This document shows, piece by piece, positions 1 to 6,342 of a stretch of 10,028 nt of DNA. Source of the stretch: Actinobacteria bacterium UBA4719 (GTDB taxonomy: Bacteria > Actinomycetota > Actinomycetes > Actinomycetales > Dermatophilaceae); assembly GCA_002404345.1 (NCBI GenBank), contig DHJN01000186.1, forward strand, positions 1,960 to 11,987, in the 5' to 3' direction. Position 1 is the first letter of the stretch. Each line of letters starts with the position of its first letter. The position numbers and the translations under genes are program-made. Below the pieces are notes generated by a model, which worked only from the letters and a program-made list of their open reading frames with translations, was not told the origin of the DNA and did not search any database.

Positions 1-726
1 CTGCCGACCTCGCGGATCGACGACGACCTGACGGGCCTGCTCGCCGAAGAGCTCTTCGACCCGGGCTGGGTCAGTGGTGCCGACGCCTTTGAGCGAATCT
101 TTACCGGCGTGGTCATATCCAGCCTCGACGACCCACTCGATGGCTGGGAGCTGTTCTACCGCAATACCCTTGATCGTCTGCGCCAACCCCCACCAGTGCG
201 GCTGGCCTCGTACGGGACGATCGATGGCTACCGCCCGGTGTACCAACGGGCGGTCTCACTCGTACCCCCCGGCGAGGTCCTCGAGCTCGGGTGCTGCTTC
301 GGGTTCCTCTCACTGCAGCTGGCTCGGCGAGACGACGTTCACGTGCTCGCCAGCGACGTGTCCGCCGGGACCGTGAGCCTGCTCGAAGCCATGGCACAGC
401 GCCTTGACGCAGACGTGCGGACGTTGGTCGCCGACGCTGCGCGAGTGCCACTGCCAGACCGGCATGTCGACACGGTCCTCGCTGTGCACCTGCTGGAACA
501 CCTGGGCGACGAGGATGGCGCCGCGGTCATGGCGGAGGTGCTGCGGCTGGCACGGCATCGGGTGGTGATCGCCGTGCCGTTCGAGGCAGAACCGTCCGTG
601 GAGCTGGGGCACGTCCGGGTCTTCGACCTGGAGGCGCTGGCCACCCTGGCTGATGAGCTGCCGGCCGGGTGGCGGGCGACGGTCTCAGCGCACCACGGCG
701 GCTGGCTCGTCATCGACCGCAGCTGA
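1..726 (+). CDS. mftM: Mycofactocin oligosaccharide methyltransferase MftM (5'-truncated by window edge)
   Basis: This is a class I SAM-dependent methyltransferase. The reading frame is open from base 1 without a stop, so the start lies left of the window; 241 codons plus TGA are visible. The GTG at 109 would cut off coding-like sequence and is not the preferred start. The Rossmann motif I is LELGCCFGF, an acidic residue follows in LASDVSAGT, and the post-motif region reads VDTVLAVHLLEHL, as in ubiE/Methyltransf_11-like enzymes. The segment DPLDGWELFYRN before the core fits my memory of MftM, which methylates the oligoglucan tail of mycofactocin in Mycobacterium smegmatis. The neighbouring alcohol-oxidation and two-component genes match the place where mftM lies in mycobacteria. 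It converges on the response regulator gene with a 25-base gap. The methyltransferase fold is certain. The MftM assignment is by family resemblance and context; a different small-molecule methyltransferase is the alternative. Confidence 0.75.
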   Translation: MPTSRIDDDLTGLLAEELFDPGWVSGADAFERIFTGVVISSLDDPLDGWELFYRNTLDRLRQPPPVRLASYGTIDGYRPVYQRAVSLVPPGEVLELGCCFGFLSLQLARRDDVHVLASDVSAGTVSLLEAMAQRLDADVRTLVADAARVPLPDRHVDTVLAVHLLEHLGDEDGAAVMAEVLRLARHRVVIAVPFEAEPSVELGHVRVFDLEALATLADELPAGWRATVSAHHGGWLVIDRS

Positions 727-728
727 TG

Positions 729-744
729 GCGACCGAGTCGTCGC
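729..744. terminator. Weak bidirectional hairpin between convergent genes
   Basis: GCGAC (729-733) pairs with GTCGC (740-744) around a 6-base loop in the 25-base gap between the stop codons of mftM (+) and the response regulator (-). It is the only inverted repeat in the gap. Five GC-rich base pairs without a T-tract make a marginal terminator, so this is a position-based suggestion only. Confidence 0.22.
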
Positions 745-751
745 GTCTTGC

Positions 752-1462
752 TCAGATCAGGCCCATCTTGCTGGCCGCATACACGGCCTCCGCCCGGCGG
801 GTGACGTTCAGCTTGCGGATGATGTTGCCGACATGGAACTTCGCCGTCGTCTCCGAGATGTAGAGCCGCTTGCCGATGTCGCGGTTGGAAAGCCCGCGTG
901 CGAGCAACGACAGCACTTCTCGTTCACGCTCGGTCAGCTGTTTGCTCTCCAGCGGCGAACGGGCATTGAGGCTCCGCACCATGGCGGCCGCGCTTCGTGA
1001 GTCGAAGGCACTCTCTCCCTGGCTGACTGCCTGGATCGCGCGCACCAGCTCGCGCGTGTCCACGTCCTTGACGACATAGCCGCTCGCCCCGCTGCGGATT
1101 GCGCGCACCACGAGCTGGTCATCCATGAGTGTCGTCAGGACGAGGACCGCGGTCTCCGGGTACGTGGACGTGAGCTTCTGACACAGCTCGAGGCCCTCGG
1201 TGTCTGACGACGTCGAGAGCTTGAGGTCCAGCAGCACGATTCGAGGTCGCGTAACTGCGACCACAGCCATGGCTTCCTGGCTTGTGGCGGCCTCACCAAC
1301 AACGCTCATCTGAGGATGGCGCTCGAGGATCGAGCGGATGCCCTGGCGCACGATCGCATGATCGTCGACGAGGACGATGTTTATCACGGCTTGTCCTGGC
1401 GGCGGCGTCCGGCCGCCCGTAGTCGGGAGGGTCGGGCGGGTCGGGCTGGTCATGCTGGTCAT
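752..1462 (-). CDS. NarL/LuxR-family response regulator of the alcohol-oxidation two-component system (MnoR/ErbR-like)
   Basis: This 236-residue protein is a DNA-binding response regulator. The receiver domain spans about residues 27-145: acidic pair D33/D34, phosphoacceptor D79 in IVLLDLKL, conserved T110/T111 and K132 (VVKD). A linker leads to a C-terminal LuxR-type helix-turn-helix (about 175-230) with LTEREREVLSLLARGLSNRDIG and a recognition helix around ISETTAKFHV. I chose ATG at 1462 because GAGGAG lies five bases upstream. This adds a low-complexity tail of (M/P)T-x units before the receiver. GTG at 1387, with AGGA upstream, would give the more usual 211 residues and cannot be excluded. 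The gene starts 22 bases after the kinase stop and is the last of a three-gene operon. By context it should be phosphorylated by that kinase and control alcohol-oxidation genes, as MnoR does in mycobacteria or ErbR in Pseudomonas. The targets are inferred. Confidence 0.9.
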   Translation of the reverse strand: MTSMTSPTRPTLPTTGGRTPPPGQAVINIVLVDDHAIVRQGIRSILERHPQMSVVGEAATSQEAMAVVAVTRPRIVLLDLKLSTSSDTEGLELCQKLTSTYPETAVLVLTTLMDDQLVVRAIRSGASGYVVKDVDTRELVRAIQAVSQGESAFDSRSAAAMVRSLNARSPLESKQLTEREREVLSLLARGLSNRDIGKRLYISETTAKFHVGNIIRKLNVTRRAEAVYAASKMGLI

Positions 1463-1466
1463 GGGA
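1422..1466 (-). repeat. Five 9-bp tandem units spanning the response-regulator start codon
   Basis: On the plus strand the units read GTCGGGAGG, GTCGGGCGG, GTCGGGCTG, GTCATGCTG and GTCATGGGA. Four lie wholly inside the gene and the fifth contains the start codon. In frame on the minus strand they encode M-T-S, M-T-S, P-T-R, P-T-L and P-T-T, so the unit period matches three codons and duplicates the initiator ATG. This explains the non-conserved N-terminal tail of the response regulator. Confidence 0.7.
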
Positions 1467-1473
1467 GCTCCTC
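1463..1473 (-). promoter_or_regulatory. Strong ribosome binding site that decides the response-regulator start
   Basis: On the minus strand GAGGAG (1473 to 1468) sits five bases before ATG at 1462. It is stronger than the AGGA ahead of the downstream GTG at 1387, which is why the longer protein is preferred. Confidence 0.6.
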
Positions 1474-1484
1474 GCTCGGGCTGG

Positions 1485-2915
1485 TCACGACGTTGCCGGG
1501 TTGACGGACAATGGTCCAGGTTGTCGGACAATGGTGTTGACCGACAGTGGCCACGGCACGCGCACCTCGATGCGAAGGCCGCCAAGACGCGCTCGACGCA
1601 GGGCGAAGGTGCCGCCGAGCTCGGCCGCACGGCTGGCCATGTTGACCAGACCGTTGTGGCGCCCGTCGCCATCGCAGGCCATTCGTAGGCGCAACATCCG
1701 CCGTAGCTGTGCCGGGTCCGACGTGCCGTCGTCCGACACCCACAGCCGCACCTGGGTGTCGGTGTAGGCAAGGCGGACTATCGCCCGGGTGGCGGTGGCA
1801 TGGACCGAGGCATTGAACAATGCCTCACCGGCGACGCGCGCCAGGGAGTGCTCGGCAGGAGTGCCCAGCGGGAACGGCTGTCCCTCGACTCGCAGGGAGA
1901 CCGCGAGATGCGGTCGGTGCTGGATTGCCACCTCACTCAGCAGCTCCGGCAGCCCCGCGACATCCTCACCCTCCCCACCACCGTGGTGCAGCGCGTAGAT
2001 GGCCGACCGCAGCTGCTCGACGGCGCGCCTGGTCAGCTCTTTCGCGTCGTCAAGCCTGTCCACGACGTCCTGGTCGGCCGTGTCCATGTCGGCGAGGTCC
2101 TGCCTGGAGAGGTCCACAGCCATTCCAGCCGACAGGACGTACTGGGTGACGCTGTCATGCAGCTCCCGGGCGATGCGGTGCCGCTCGGCGTCGAGCAGCT
2201 CGCGCTGGCGGGCGACGACCAGACGTTTCTCCGCCCGGCGCAGCTCGGCATCGCGTTGGGCCAGGCCATAGGCCTGCTGGGTGGCCTCGTCGTGCAGCTG
2301 TTGACCACGCCGACGCAGGGCCAGGCTTGCCTGGTACTGCTGGGACGTGTGCATGGACACCGCTGCCTGGTTGGCGAGGATGCGCAGTACCGACAGGTCG
2401 GCCGCCTCGGGATCGCTCTCGAGGCCGTGCAACCCGACCAGAGCGCCTACCACCTCTCCGTCGAGGGTCATCGGCACCCGCACCCAACCGCCCTGATCGA
2501 CGATCTGGCGTGTGGTGGCGCCCGCCCGGACCGCCCCGAGCTCGCGCCGCACTTTGGCGGGCAGCAGGTGGTCATCGTCAATGAACTGCCCACGGGGCCC
2601 GATGGCGAGGTAGCGGGGCCGGGCGGCAACCAACGACCCGTCGGCGAGCCCAAGCAGCAACCACTGCGCCTGGAGGTGCTCACCGGCCGCCCGCACCACC
2701 TCCTCGATCAGGCCCCGGGGTCCCTCAACGGTTCGCACGAGGGCTCGGGAGATGGAGTCCATGGCGCGCACCGCGCGCTGCATCCGCTCGTTGGTCCGGC
2801 GGTATTCGCGGTAGTAGGACTGTTTGGAGGAGCGGACGCCGGTGAGCGCAGCCAGATCCGGCGCAACAAACCTGCCCACCGCGGCGGAGGGTTCTGGGTT
2901 CGGGTCGGTGGTCAC
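1485..2915 (-). CDS. Soluble GAF-domain sensor histidine kinase, NarX/HisKA_3 type (MnoS/ErcS-like)
   Basis: This 476-residue kinase has no hydrophobic membrane segment and so should be cytoplasmic. A GAF-like sensory region spans about residues 50-190 (QAQWLLLGLADG through VLRILANQAAVSM), followed by a charged coiled coil (about 195-245). The HisKA_3 dimerisation helix carries the phosphoacceptor H253 in RHRIARELHDSVTQY. The ATPase domain keeps the N-box (GEALFNAS, N368), the D-x-G box (VSDDGTSD, about 393-400) and a glycine-rich lid/G2 region (NGLVNMASRAAELGG, 421-435). The start is GTG at 2915, fixed by a GTGA overlap with the stop of the dehydrogenase gene, which implies translational coupling. 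The partner is the response regulator 22 bases downstream. The last 20 or so residues contain the PLSVN repeat and look like a tail added by tandem duplication. Sensing of an alcohol-oxidation signal, possibly through the ErcA-like protein, is inference. Confidence 0.9.
   Translation of the reverse strand: MTTDPNPEPSAAVGRFVAPDLAALTGVRSSKQSYYREYRRTNERMQRAVRAMDSISRALVRTVEGPRGLIEEVVRAAGEHLQAQWLLLGLADGSLVAARPRYLAIGPRGQFIDDDHLLPAKVRRELGAVRAGATTRQIVDQGGWVRVPMTLDGEVVGALVGLHGLESDPEAADLSVLRILANQAAVSMHTSQQYQASLALRRRGQQLHDEATQQAYGLAQRDAELRRAEKRLVVARQRELLDAERHRIARELHDSVTQYVLSAGMAVDLSRQDLADMDTADQDVVDRLDDAKELTRRAVEQLRSAIYALHHGGGEGEDVAGLPELLSEVAIQHRPHLAVSLRVEGQPFPLGTPAEHSLARVAGEALFNASVHATATRAIVRLAYTDTQVRLWVSDDGTSDPAQLRRMLRLRMACDGDGRHNGLVNMASRAAELGGTFALRRARLGGLRIEVRVPWPLSVNTIVRQPGPLSVNPATS
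1500..1550 (-). repeat. Three imperfect copies of a palindromic motif (TTGWCSGACAA) at the kinase 3' end
   Basis: Copies begin at 1500 (GTTGACGGACAATGGT), 1520 (GTTGTCGGACAATGGT) and 1536 (GTTGACCGACAGTGG). The middle one holds a perfect 11-bp palindrome, TTGTC-G-GACAA, at 1521-1531; the flanking ones are near-palindromes. They encode the last part of the kinase, where PLSVN appears twice with TIVRQ between, and lie about 40-90 bases upstream of the response-regulator start. They could be duplications that extended the kinase tail, operator sites for an internal promoter, or both. Confidence 0.55.
2912..2915 (-). other. GTGA stop-start overlap coupling ercA and kinase genes
   Basis: On the minus strand the kinase GTG (2915 to 2913) shares two bases with the TGA of the dehydrogenase gene (2914 to 2912). 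Four-base overlaps of this kind are typical of termination-reinitiation, so the two proteins are probably made in linked amounts. Confidence 0.8.
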
Positions 2916-4150
2916 AGCGCGGCCAGGAAGAGCCCCTCCACGTCACGTCGATCGGCCGACCTGGGGTTGGTCGACAGACACGCATCACCGAGGGTGGTCA
3001 TGGCCAGGTGACCGATGTTCTCCTCACTGACCCCGAGGTGGCGCAGACCTCTGGGAACCCCAACCTCGTCGGCCAGGGAGCGTACGTGATCGGCGAGCAT
3101 CTCCGCGGCGTCGCGACCGGGCATGCCCTCGACCTTCAGGCCAGCAGCCAGTGCCAACGGGATGAACCGGTCGGGCACGGCGGCCGCGTTGTAACGGATG
3201 ACATGGGGCAGCAGGACACCGTTCACTACGCCGTGAGGAGCATCCAGCAGACCACCCACCTGATGGCTCATGGCATGGGTTGCCCCGAGGATCGCGTTCG
3301 TGAAGGCGAGGCCGGCCTCGAGACTGGCCTGCGCCATCCGTTCGCGGACCTCGGGGGCACTCGGTCGGGACAGGGACTGGCTCAGGTTGCCGGTGACAAG
3401 TCGAACCGCGCTCAGTGCGTGGCCGTCGGTCAGTGGGTTGTGCCCCAGGGAGACGAACGCCTCGATACCGTGCGTCAGCGCATCCAGACCCGTTGCGGCG
3501 GCGAGCCACGTGGGCATAGTCACCAGTAACCGGGGGTCGGTGATCGAGATGTCGGGCACCAAGGCCCGTCCGATGAGGGTGACCTTGATCGACTGGACCG
3601 TGTCGGTGACGACGCAGAACTGCGAGACGTCCGCCCCGGTGCCTGCAGTCGAGGGGATCATCAGCAGGGGGGGGATCGGGTTGGCGAACTGGTCGACCCC
3701 GGCGAAGTCCAGGATCGAGCCTCCGTTGCCGCTCAGGACCGCGACCCCCTTGCCGGCGTCGATACAGGACCCACCACCGATGGCGATGATGACGTCGCAG
3801 CCGGATTCGGCGTACTTCTGGAAACCGGCCGCGATCTCATGATCCTTGGGGTTGGGCGTGACACCGTGCCAGAGCGTCGGCACCAGGCCCGCCTCACGCA
3901 GATGGCCGAGCAGCTCATCAACCCACCCGGTGGCCAGCAGCCCCGGGTCGGTGACCACGAACGGGCGGCGAGCGCCCAGACGCTCCGCGGCGAAACCCGC
4001 CTCAGCTAGGGAACCAGGACCGAACACGATCTCGGGAGCATGGAACTTGAGCAGTCGTGGCGATCTGGTCGCGTCACCGGAGGGCCCCACCTGGGGCCCG
4101 AATACGGGCAGTGCAGACCTGTGCATCGATCCATCTGGACGGCTGGACAT
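2912..4150 (-). CDS. ercA: ErcA-like iron-containing (type III) alcohol dehydrogenase
   Basis: This 412-residue protein belongs to the iron-dependent alcohol dehydrogenase family. The N-terminal nucleotide-binding part has IIAIGGGSCIDAGKG (about 121-135) and STAGTGADVSQF (167-178). The metal-binding part keeps all four expected ligands: D223 and H227 (GLDALTHGIEAF), H292 (GATHAMSH) and H306 (DAPHGV). The segments KFHAPEIVFGPGSL and VVTDPGLLATGW recall Pseudomonas ErcA, an alcohol dehydrogenase-like protein in the regulatory circuit for ethanol oxidation. A 1,3-propanediol dehydrogenase role, as proposed for the equivalent gene near mycobacterial MnoSR, is the main alternative. The sequence clearly differs from the NDMA-dependent methanol dehydrogenase itself. 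The start at 4150 is backed by GGAGGAGGG four bases upstream; the ATG at 4219 lacks comparable support and would add 23 unlikely residues. It heads the operon with kinase and response regulator. Intact ligands argue that it can still act as an enzyme. Confidence 0.85.
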   Translation of the reverse strand: MSSRPDGSMHRSALPVFGPQVGPSGDATRSPRLLKFHAPEIVFGPGSLAEAGFAAERLGARRPFVVTDPGLLATGWVDELLGHLREAGLVPTLWHGVTPNPKDHEIAAGFQKYAESGCDVIIAIGGGSCIDAGKGVAVLSGNGGSILDFAGVDQFANPIPPLLMIPSTAGTGADVSQFCVVTDTVQSIKVTLIGRALVPDISITDPRLLVTMPTWLAAATGLDALTHGIEAFVSLGHNPLTDGHALSAVRLVTGNLSQSLSRPSAPEVRERMAQASLEAGLAFTNAILGATHAMSHQVGGLLDAPHGVVNGVLLPHVIRYNAAAVPDRFIPLALAAGLKVEGMPGRDAAEMLADHVRSLADEVGVPRGLRHLGVSEENIGHLAMTTLGDACLSTNPRSADRRDVEGLFLAAL

Positions 4151-4153
4151 CGT

Positions 4154-4201
4154 CCCTCCTCCATTCGCTCTTGGGGGTGGAAGGCAAGAGCGCGCCTCTT
4201 G
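4154..4201 (-). promoter_or_regulatory. Ribosome binding site plus three-armed CTCTTG/CAAGAG element upstream of ercA
   Basis: On the plus strand GCTCTTG (4167-4173), CAAGAGC (4185-4191) and CTCTTG (4196-4201) occur in a row. The middle arm is complementary to both outer arms, so two mutually exclusive hairpins are possible (stems of 7 and 6 bp). The nearest arm is only four bases from the ribosome binding site GGAGGAGGG (4162 to 4154). This could be an RNA switch in the leader or a set of three operator half-sites. The arms are seen directly; the function is inferred. Confidence 0.45.
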
Positions 4202-4247
4202 AGGGGCTAATACCGCCATCTAACCTAAGTCCCTCCGTATATCTCAT
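4202..4247 (-). promoter_or_regulatory. Probable promoter region of the ercA-kinase-regulator operon
   Basis: This is a comparatively A+T-rich stretch between the end of the DUF779 gene and the ercA leader. On the minus strand TATTAG (4212 to 4207) could be a -10 element, giving a leader of about 50 bases, and TATAC and TTAGGTTAG lie further upstream. No convincing -35 hexamer is seen, which would suit an activator-dependent promoter. The assignment rests mainly on position and composition. Confidence 0.3.
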
Positions 4248-4262
4248 CCACCTGACAGGCGG
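4248..4262 (-). terminator. Candidate terminator after the aldehyde dehydrogenase/DUF779 operon
   Basis: CCACCT (4248-4253) and AGGCGG (4257-4262) form a 6-bp stem with a 3-base loop. The single non-Watson-Crick pair becomes G-U only in the minus-strand RNA, the direction of the operon ending at 4316. No U-tract follows. The stem is short and the call is tentative. Confidence 0.27.
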
Positions 4263-4315
4263 CTGCCGACCCGCGTCATTTTCGCGAGCCGGAGCCGAGT
4301 ACGCCGATGCCGGTC

Positions 4316-4705
4316 TCAGAGCAGGTCAAAGGCCGTCAGCTCGTCCTCGCTCATCAGCCGCGAGCGAATGAGGAACCGGACGCCCTCTGGTGCCTCGACC
4401 GAGAACCCGCTGCCCCGACCGGGCACCACGTCGACGGTGAGATGGGTGTGCTTCCAGTACTCATACTGCACTCGCGACATCCAGAAGGGTATGGCGTCCG
4501 GGACGTCCTTGACGATGAGGTCACCGAGGTGCAGGTCGGCATCGCCGGTCAGGAACTCCCCGGCGGGATAGCACATCGGGGCGCTGCCATCACAGCAGCC
4601 ACCGGACTGGTGGAACATCAACGGGCCGTGCATCACGGTGAGGCGGCGGAGGAGATCCGCCGCCTCACCGGTCAGGTCGACCCGACCCGGCTGGGTCGCT
4701 GCCAT
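4316..4705 (-). CDS. DUF779 family protein linked to aldehyde dehydrogenase
   Basis: This 129-residue soluble protein matches the DUF779 family, which is commonly encoded beside ExaC/AcoD-type aldehyde dehydrogenases in Actinobacteria and Proteobacteria (I recall the M. tuberculosis Rv0458-Rv0459 pair as an example). The conserved core is MFHQSGGCCDGSAPMCY (about 30-46) with H32, C37, C38 and C45, followed by a second block around FWMSRVQYEYWKHTHL (74-89). The grouped cysteines and histidines suggest metal binding or redox chemistry, but no biochemical function is established that I can name. Its ATG lies four bases after the aldehyde dehydrogenase stop, and no clear Shine-Dalgarno is visible, so translation is probably coupled. 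By context it should act with or on the upstream aldehyde dehydrogenase. Confidence 0.88.
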   Translation of the reverse strand: MAATQPGRVDLTGEAADLLRRLTVMHGPLMFHQSGGCCDGSAPMCYPAGEFLTGDADLHLGDLIVKDVPDAIPFWMSRVQYEYWKHTHLTVDVVPGRGSGFSVEAPEGVRFLIRSRLMSEDELTAFDLL

Positions 4706-4709
4706 CGGT

Positions 4710-6233
4710 CTAGAAGAAGCCGAGAGCGTGGGGCGAGTAGGACACCAGCAGGTTCTTGGTCTGCCGGTAGTGGTCCAGCATCATCTTGTGGTTCTCCCGT
4801 CCGATGCCGGACTGCTTGTAGCCACCGAACGCCGCGTGCGCCGGGTACAGGTGGTAGCAGTTGGTCCACACCCGACCGGCCTTGATGCCGCGACCCATCC
4901 GGTAGGCGCGCGACCCGTCGCGCGTCCACACGCCGGACCCGAGGCCGTAGAGGGTGTCGTTGCTGATCGACAGGGCTTCCGCCTCGTCGCTGAAGCTGGT
5001 CAGCGACAGGACGGGGCCGAAGATCTCCTCCTGGAAGATGCGCATCGAGTTGGAGCCCTCGAACACTGTCGGCTGGACGTAGTAGCCCCCGGCCAGGTCA
5101 CCTTCCAGGATGTTGCGCTCACCACCGGTGAGGACCTTGGCGCCCTCCTGCTTGCCGATCTCGATGTAGGACAGGATCTTCTCGAGCTGGTCGTTGGACG
5201 CCTGGGCCCCCATCGTGGTGTCCGTGTCGAGCGGGTTGCCCTGCACGATCTTCTCCACCCGGGCGATCGCGGCCGCCACGAAGTCCTTGTAGATCGACTC
5301 CTGCACCAGGGCGCGCGACGGGGAGGTGCACACCTCACCCTGGTTCAGCGCGAACATCGTGAATCCCTCGAGCGCCTTGTCGTAGAAGGCGTCCTTCTGC
5401 GCCGCGACGTCCTCGAAGAACACGTTCGGGCTCTTGCCGCCAAGCTCCAGGGTGACCGGGATGATGTTCTGGCTCGCGTACTGCATGATCAGCCGGCCGG
5501 TCGTGGTCTCACCGGTGAAGGACACCTTGGCCACGCGCGGGGAGGACGCGAGCGGCTTGCCGGCCTCGACACCGAACCCGTTGACGACGTTGAGAACCCC
5601 GGCTGGCAGCAGGTCGCCGATGACCTCCAGCAGCTTCAGGATCGACCACGGGGTCTGCTCGGCCGGCTTGAGCACGACGGCGTTGCCGGCCGCCAGGGCG
5701 GGAGCGAGCTTCCATACGGCCATCAGGATCGGGAAGTTCCACGGGATGATCTGCGCGACGACGCCGAGCGGCTCCGAGAAGTGGTAAGCGACAGTGCTCT
5801 CGTCGATCTCGCTGGTCGTGCCCTCTTCGGCGCGAAGGACGCCGGCGAAGTAACGGAAGTGGTCTATGGCCAGGGGGAGGTCGGCGGCAAGCGTCTCGCG
5901 GACGGCCTTGCCGTTGTCCCACGACTCGGCGACCGCGAGCATCTCGAGGTTCTCCTCGATCCGGTCGGCGACCCGGTTCAGGATCAGGGACCGATCCCCG
6001 AGCGAAGTGCGACCCCATGCCGGAGCGGCCGCGTGAGCCGCGTCCAGGGCAGCCTCGACGTCCTCTTCCGTACCGCGGGCGATCTCGGTGAACGCCCGGC
6101 CGGTCACTGGCGAGAGGTTCTCGAAGTACTGGCCCTTCTTCGGATCGACCCAGTTGCCGCCGATGAAGTGGCCGTAGCGGTTCTGGACGGTAACGAGTGA
6201 TCCTTCGGATCCGGGCGGGGCATACACGGTCAT
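4710..6233 (-). CDS. exaC: NAD+-dependent aldehyde dehydrogenase, ExaC/AcoD type
   Basis: This complete 507-residue aldehyde dehydrogenase has the typical length of the acetaldehyde-oxidising ExaC/AcoD group. The oxyanion asparagine is N166 in QIIPWNFP, the NAD-binding region includes [10 protein letters not shown] and SFTGETTTG (238-246), the general base is E263 in LELGGKSPN, and the catalytic nucleophile is C302 in [10 protein letters not shown]. The sequence from NRYGHFIGG to the LGFF terminus resembles Pseudomonas ExaC closely from memory. It should oxidise acetaldehyde or similar aldehydes to the acid in the cytoplasm. The start at 6233 matches the family N-terminus ([11 protein letters not shown]); the frame is open further upstream, but the added residues look non-coding. 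It forms an operon with DUF779 and is preceded by the GAF regulator and a 109-base region with operator-like repeats. A second, very similar enzyme lies at the right edge of the window. Confidence 0.95.
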   Translation of the reverse strand: MTVYAPPGSEGSLVTVQNRYGHFIGGNWVDPKKGQYFENLSPVTGRAFTEIARGTEEDVEAALDAAHAAAPAWGRTSLGDRSLILNRVADRIEENLEMLAVAESWDNGKAVRETLAADLPLAIDHFRYFAGVLRAEEGTTSEIDESTVAYHFSEPLGVVAQIIPWNFPILMAVWKLAPALAAGNAVVLKPAEQTPWSILKLLEVIGDLLPAGVLNVVNGFGVEAGKPLASSPRVAKVSFTGETTTGRLIMQYASQNIIPVTLELGGKSPNVFFEDVAAQKDAFYDKALEGFTMFALNQGEVCTSPSRALVQESIYKDFVAAAIARVEKIVQGNPLDTDTTMGAQASNDQLEKILSYIEIGKQEGAKVLTGGERNILEGDLAGGYYVQPTVFEGSNSMRIFQEEIFGPVLSLTSFSDEAEALSISNDTLYGLGSGVWTRDGSRAYRMGRGIKAGRVWTNCYHLYPAHAAFGGYKQSGIGRENHKMMLDHYRQTKNLLVSYSPHALGFF

Positions 6234-6342
6234 TTTGGCATTCCCAACTATTGGTGGTACCCCAACATACGGGGTTTTCTTGTGATGTGAGATTAAGAAC
6301 AGCAACGTTGCGAGAACGTTGCATGCCTGATCAGGGGCGTCG
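6234..6342 (-). promoter_or_regulatory. Promoter/leader region of the aldehyde dehydrogenase operon
   Basis: This 109-base gap is A+T-richer than the genes on either side. On the minus strand TAATCT (6295 to 6290) could be a -10; the matching -35 position (about 6318-6313) is non-consensus and falls inside the GCAACGTT direct repeat, as in activator-dependent promoters. Other elements are a 10-bp palindrome CCTGATCAGG (6326-6335), CCCC/GGGG arms (6260-6263 with 6271-6274) and an imperfect palindrome TTGGTGGTACCCCAA (6252-6266), the last two likely in the leader. The Shine-Dalgarno is weak (GGGAA about 9 bases before ATG). Confidence 0.4.
6302..6322 (-). promoter_or_regulatory. Phased GCAACGTT direct-repeat operator candidate
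   Basis: On the plus strand AACGTTGC occurs at 6304-6311 and again at 6315-6322, exactly 11 bases apart and so on the same face of the helix. The first copy is part of a perfect 10-bp palindrome, GCAACGTTGC (6302-6311). It lies just upstream of the likely promoter, so it is a good candidate binding site for the adjacent GAF/winged-helix regulator. Binding is inferred. Confidence 0.45.

Noticed and set aside
1800..3011. Plus-strand open frame of about 400 codons opposite the kinase gene
   Set aside because: It mirrors the kinase codons, crosses the kinase-dehydrogenase junction, and resembles no protein family.
2912..4150. Identification of the iron dehydrogenase as the NDMA-dependent methanol dehydrogenase (Mno/Mdo)
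   Set aside because: The sequence around the GGGS and metal motifs matches the ErcA group better than the methanol dehydrogenase sequence I remember, despite the mycofactocin context.
4638..6200. Long plus-strand open frame of about 520 codons opposite the aldehyde dehydrogenase gene
   Set aside because: It is antisense to a gene with complete catalytic motifs, has no recognisable domain, and such open antisense frames are common in G+C-rich genes.
6260..6278. CCCC-aacatac-GGGG followed by TTTT as a plus-strand terminator
   Set aside because: The stem is only 4 bp and no plus-strand gene leads into it; it more likely lies in the minus-strand leader by chance.
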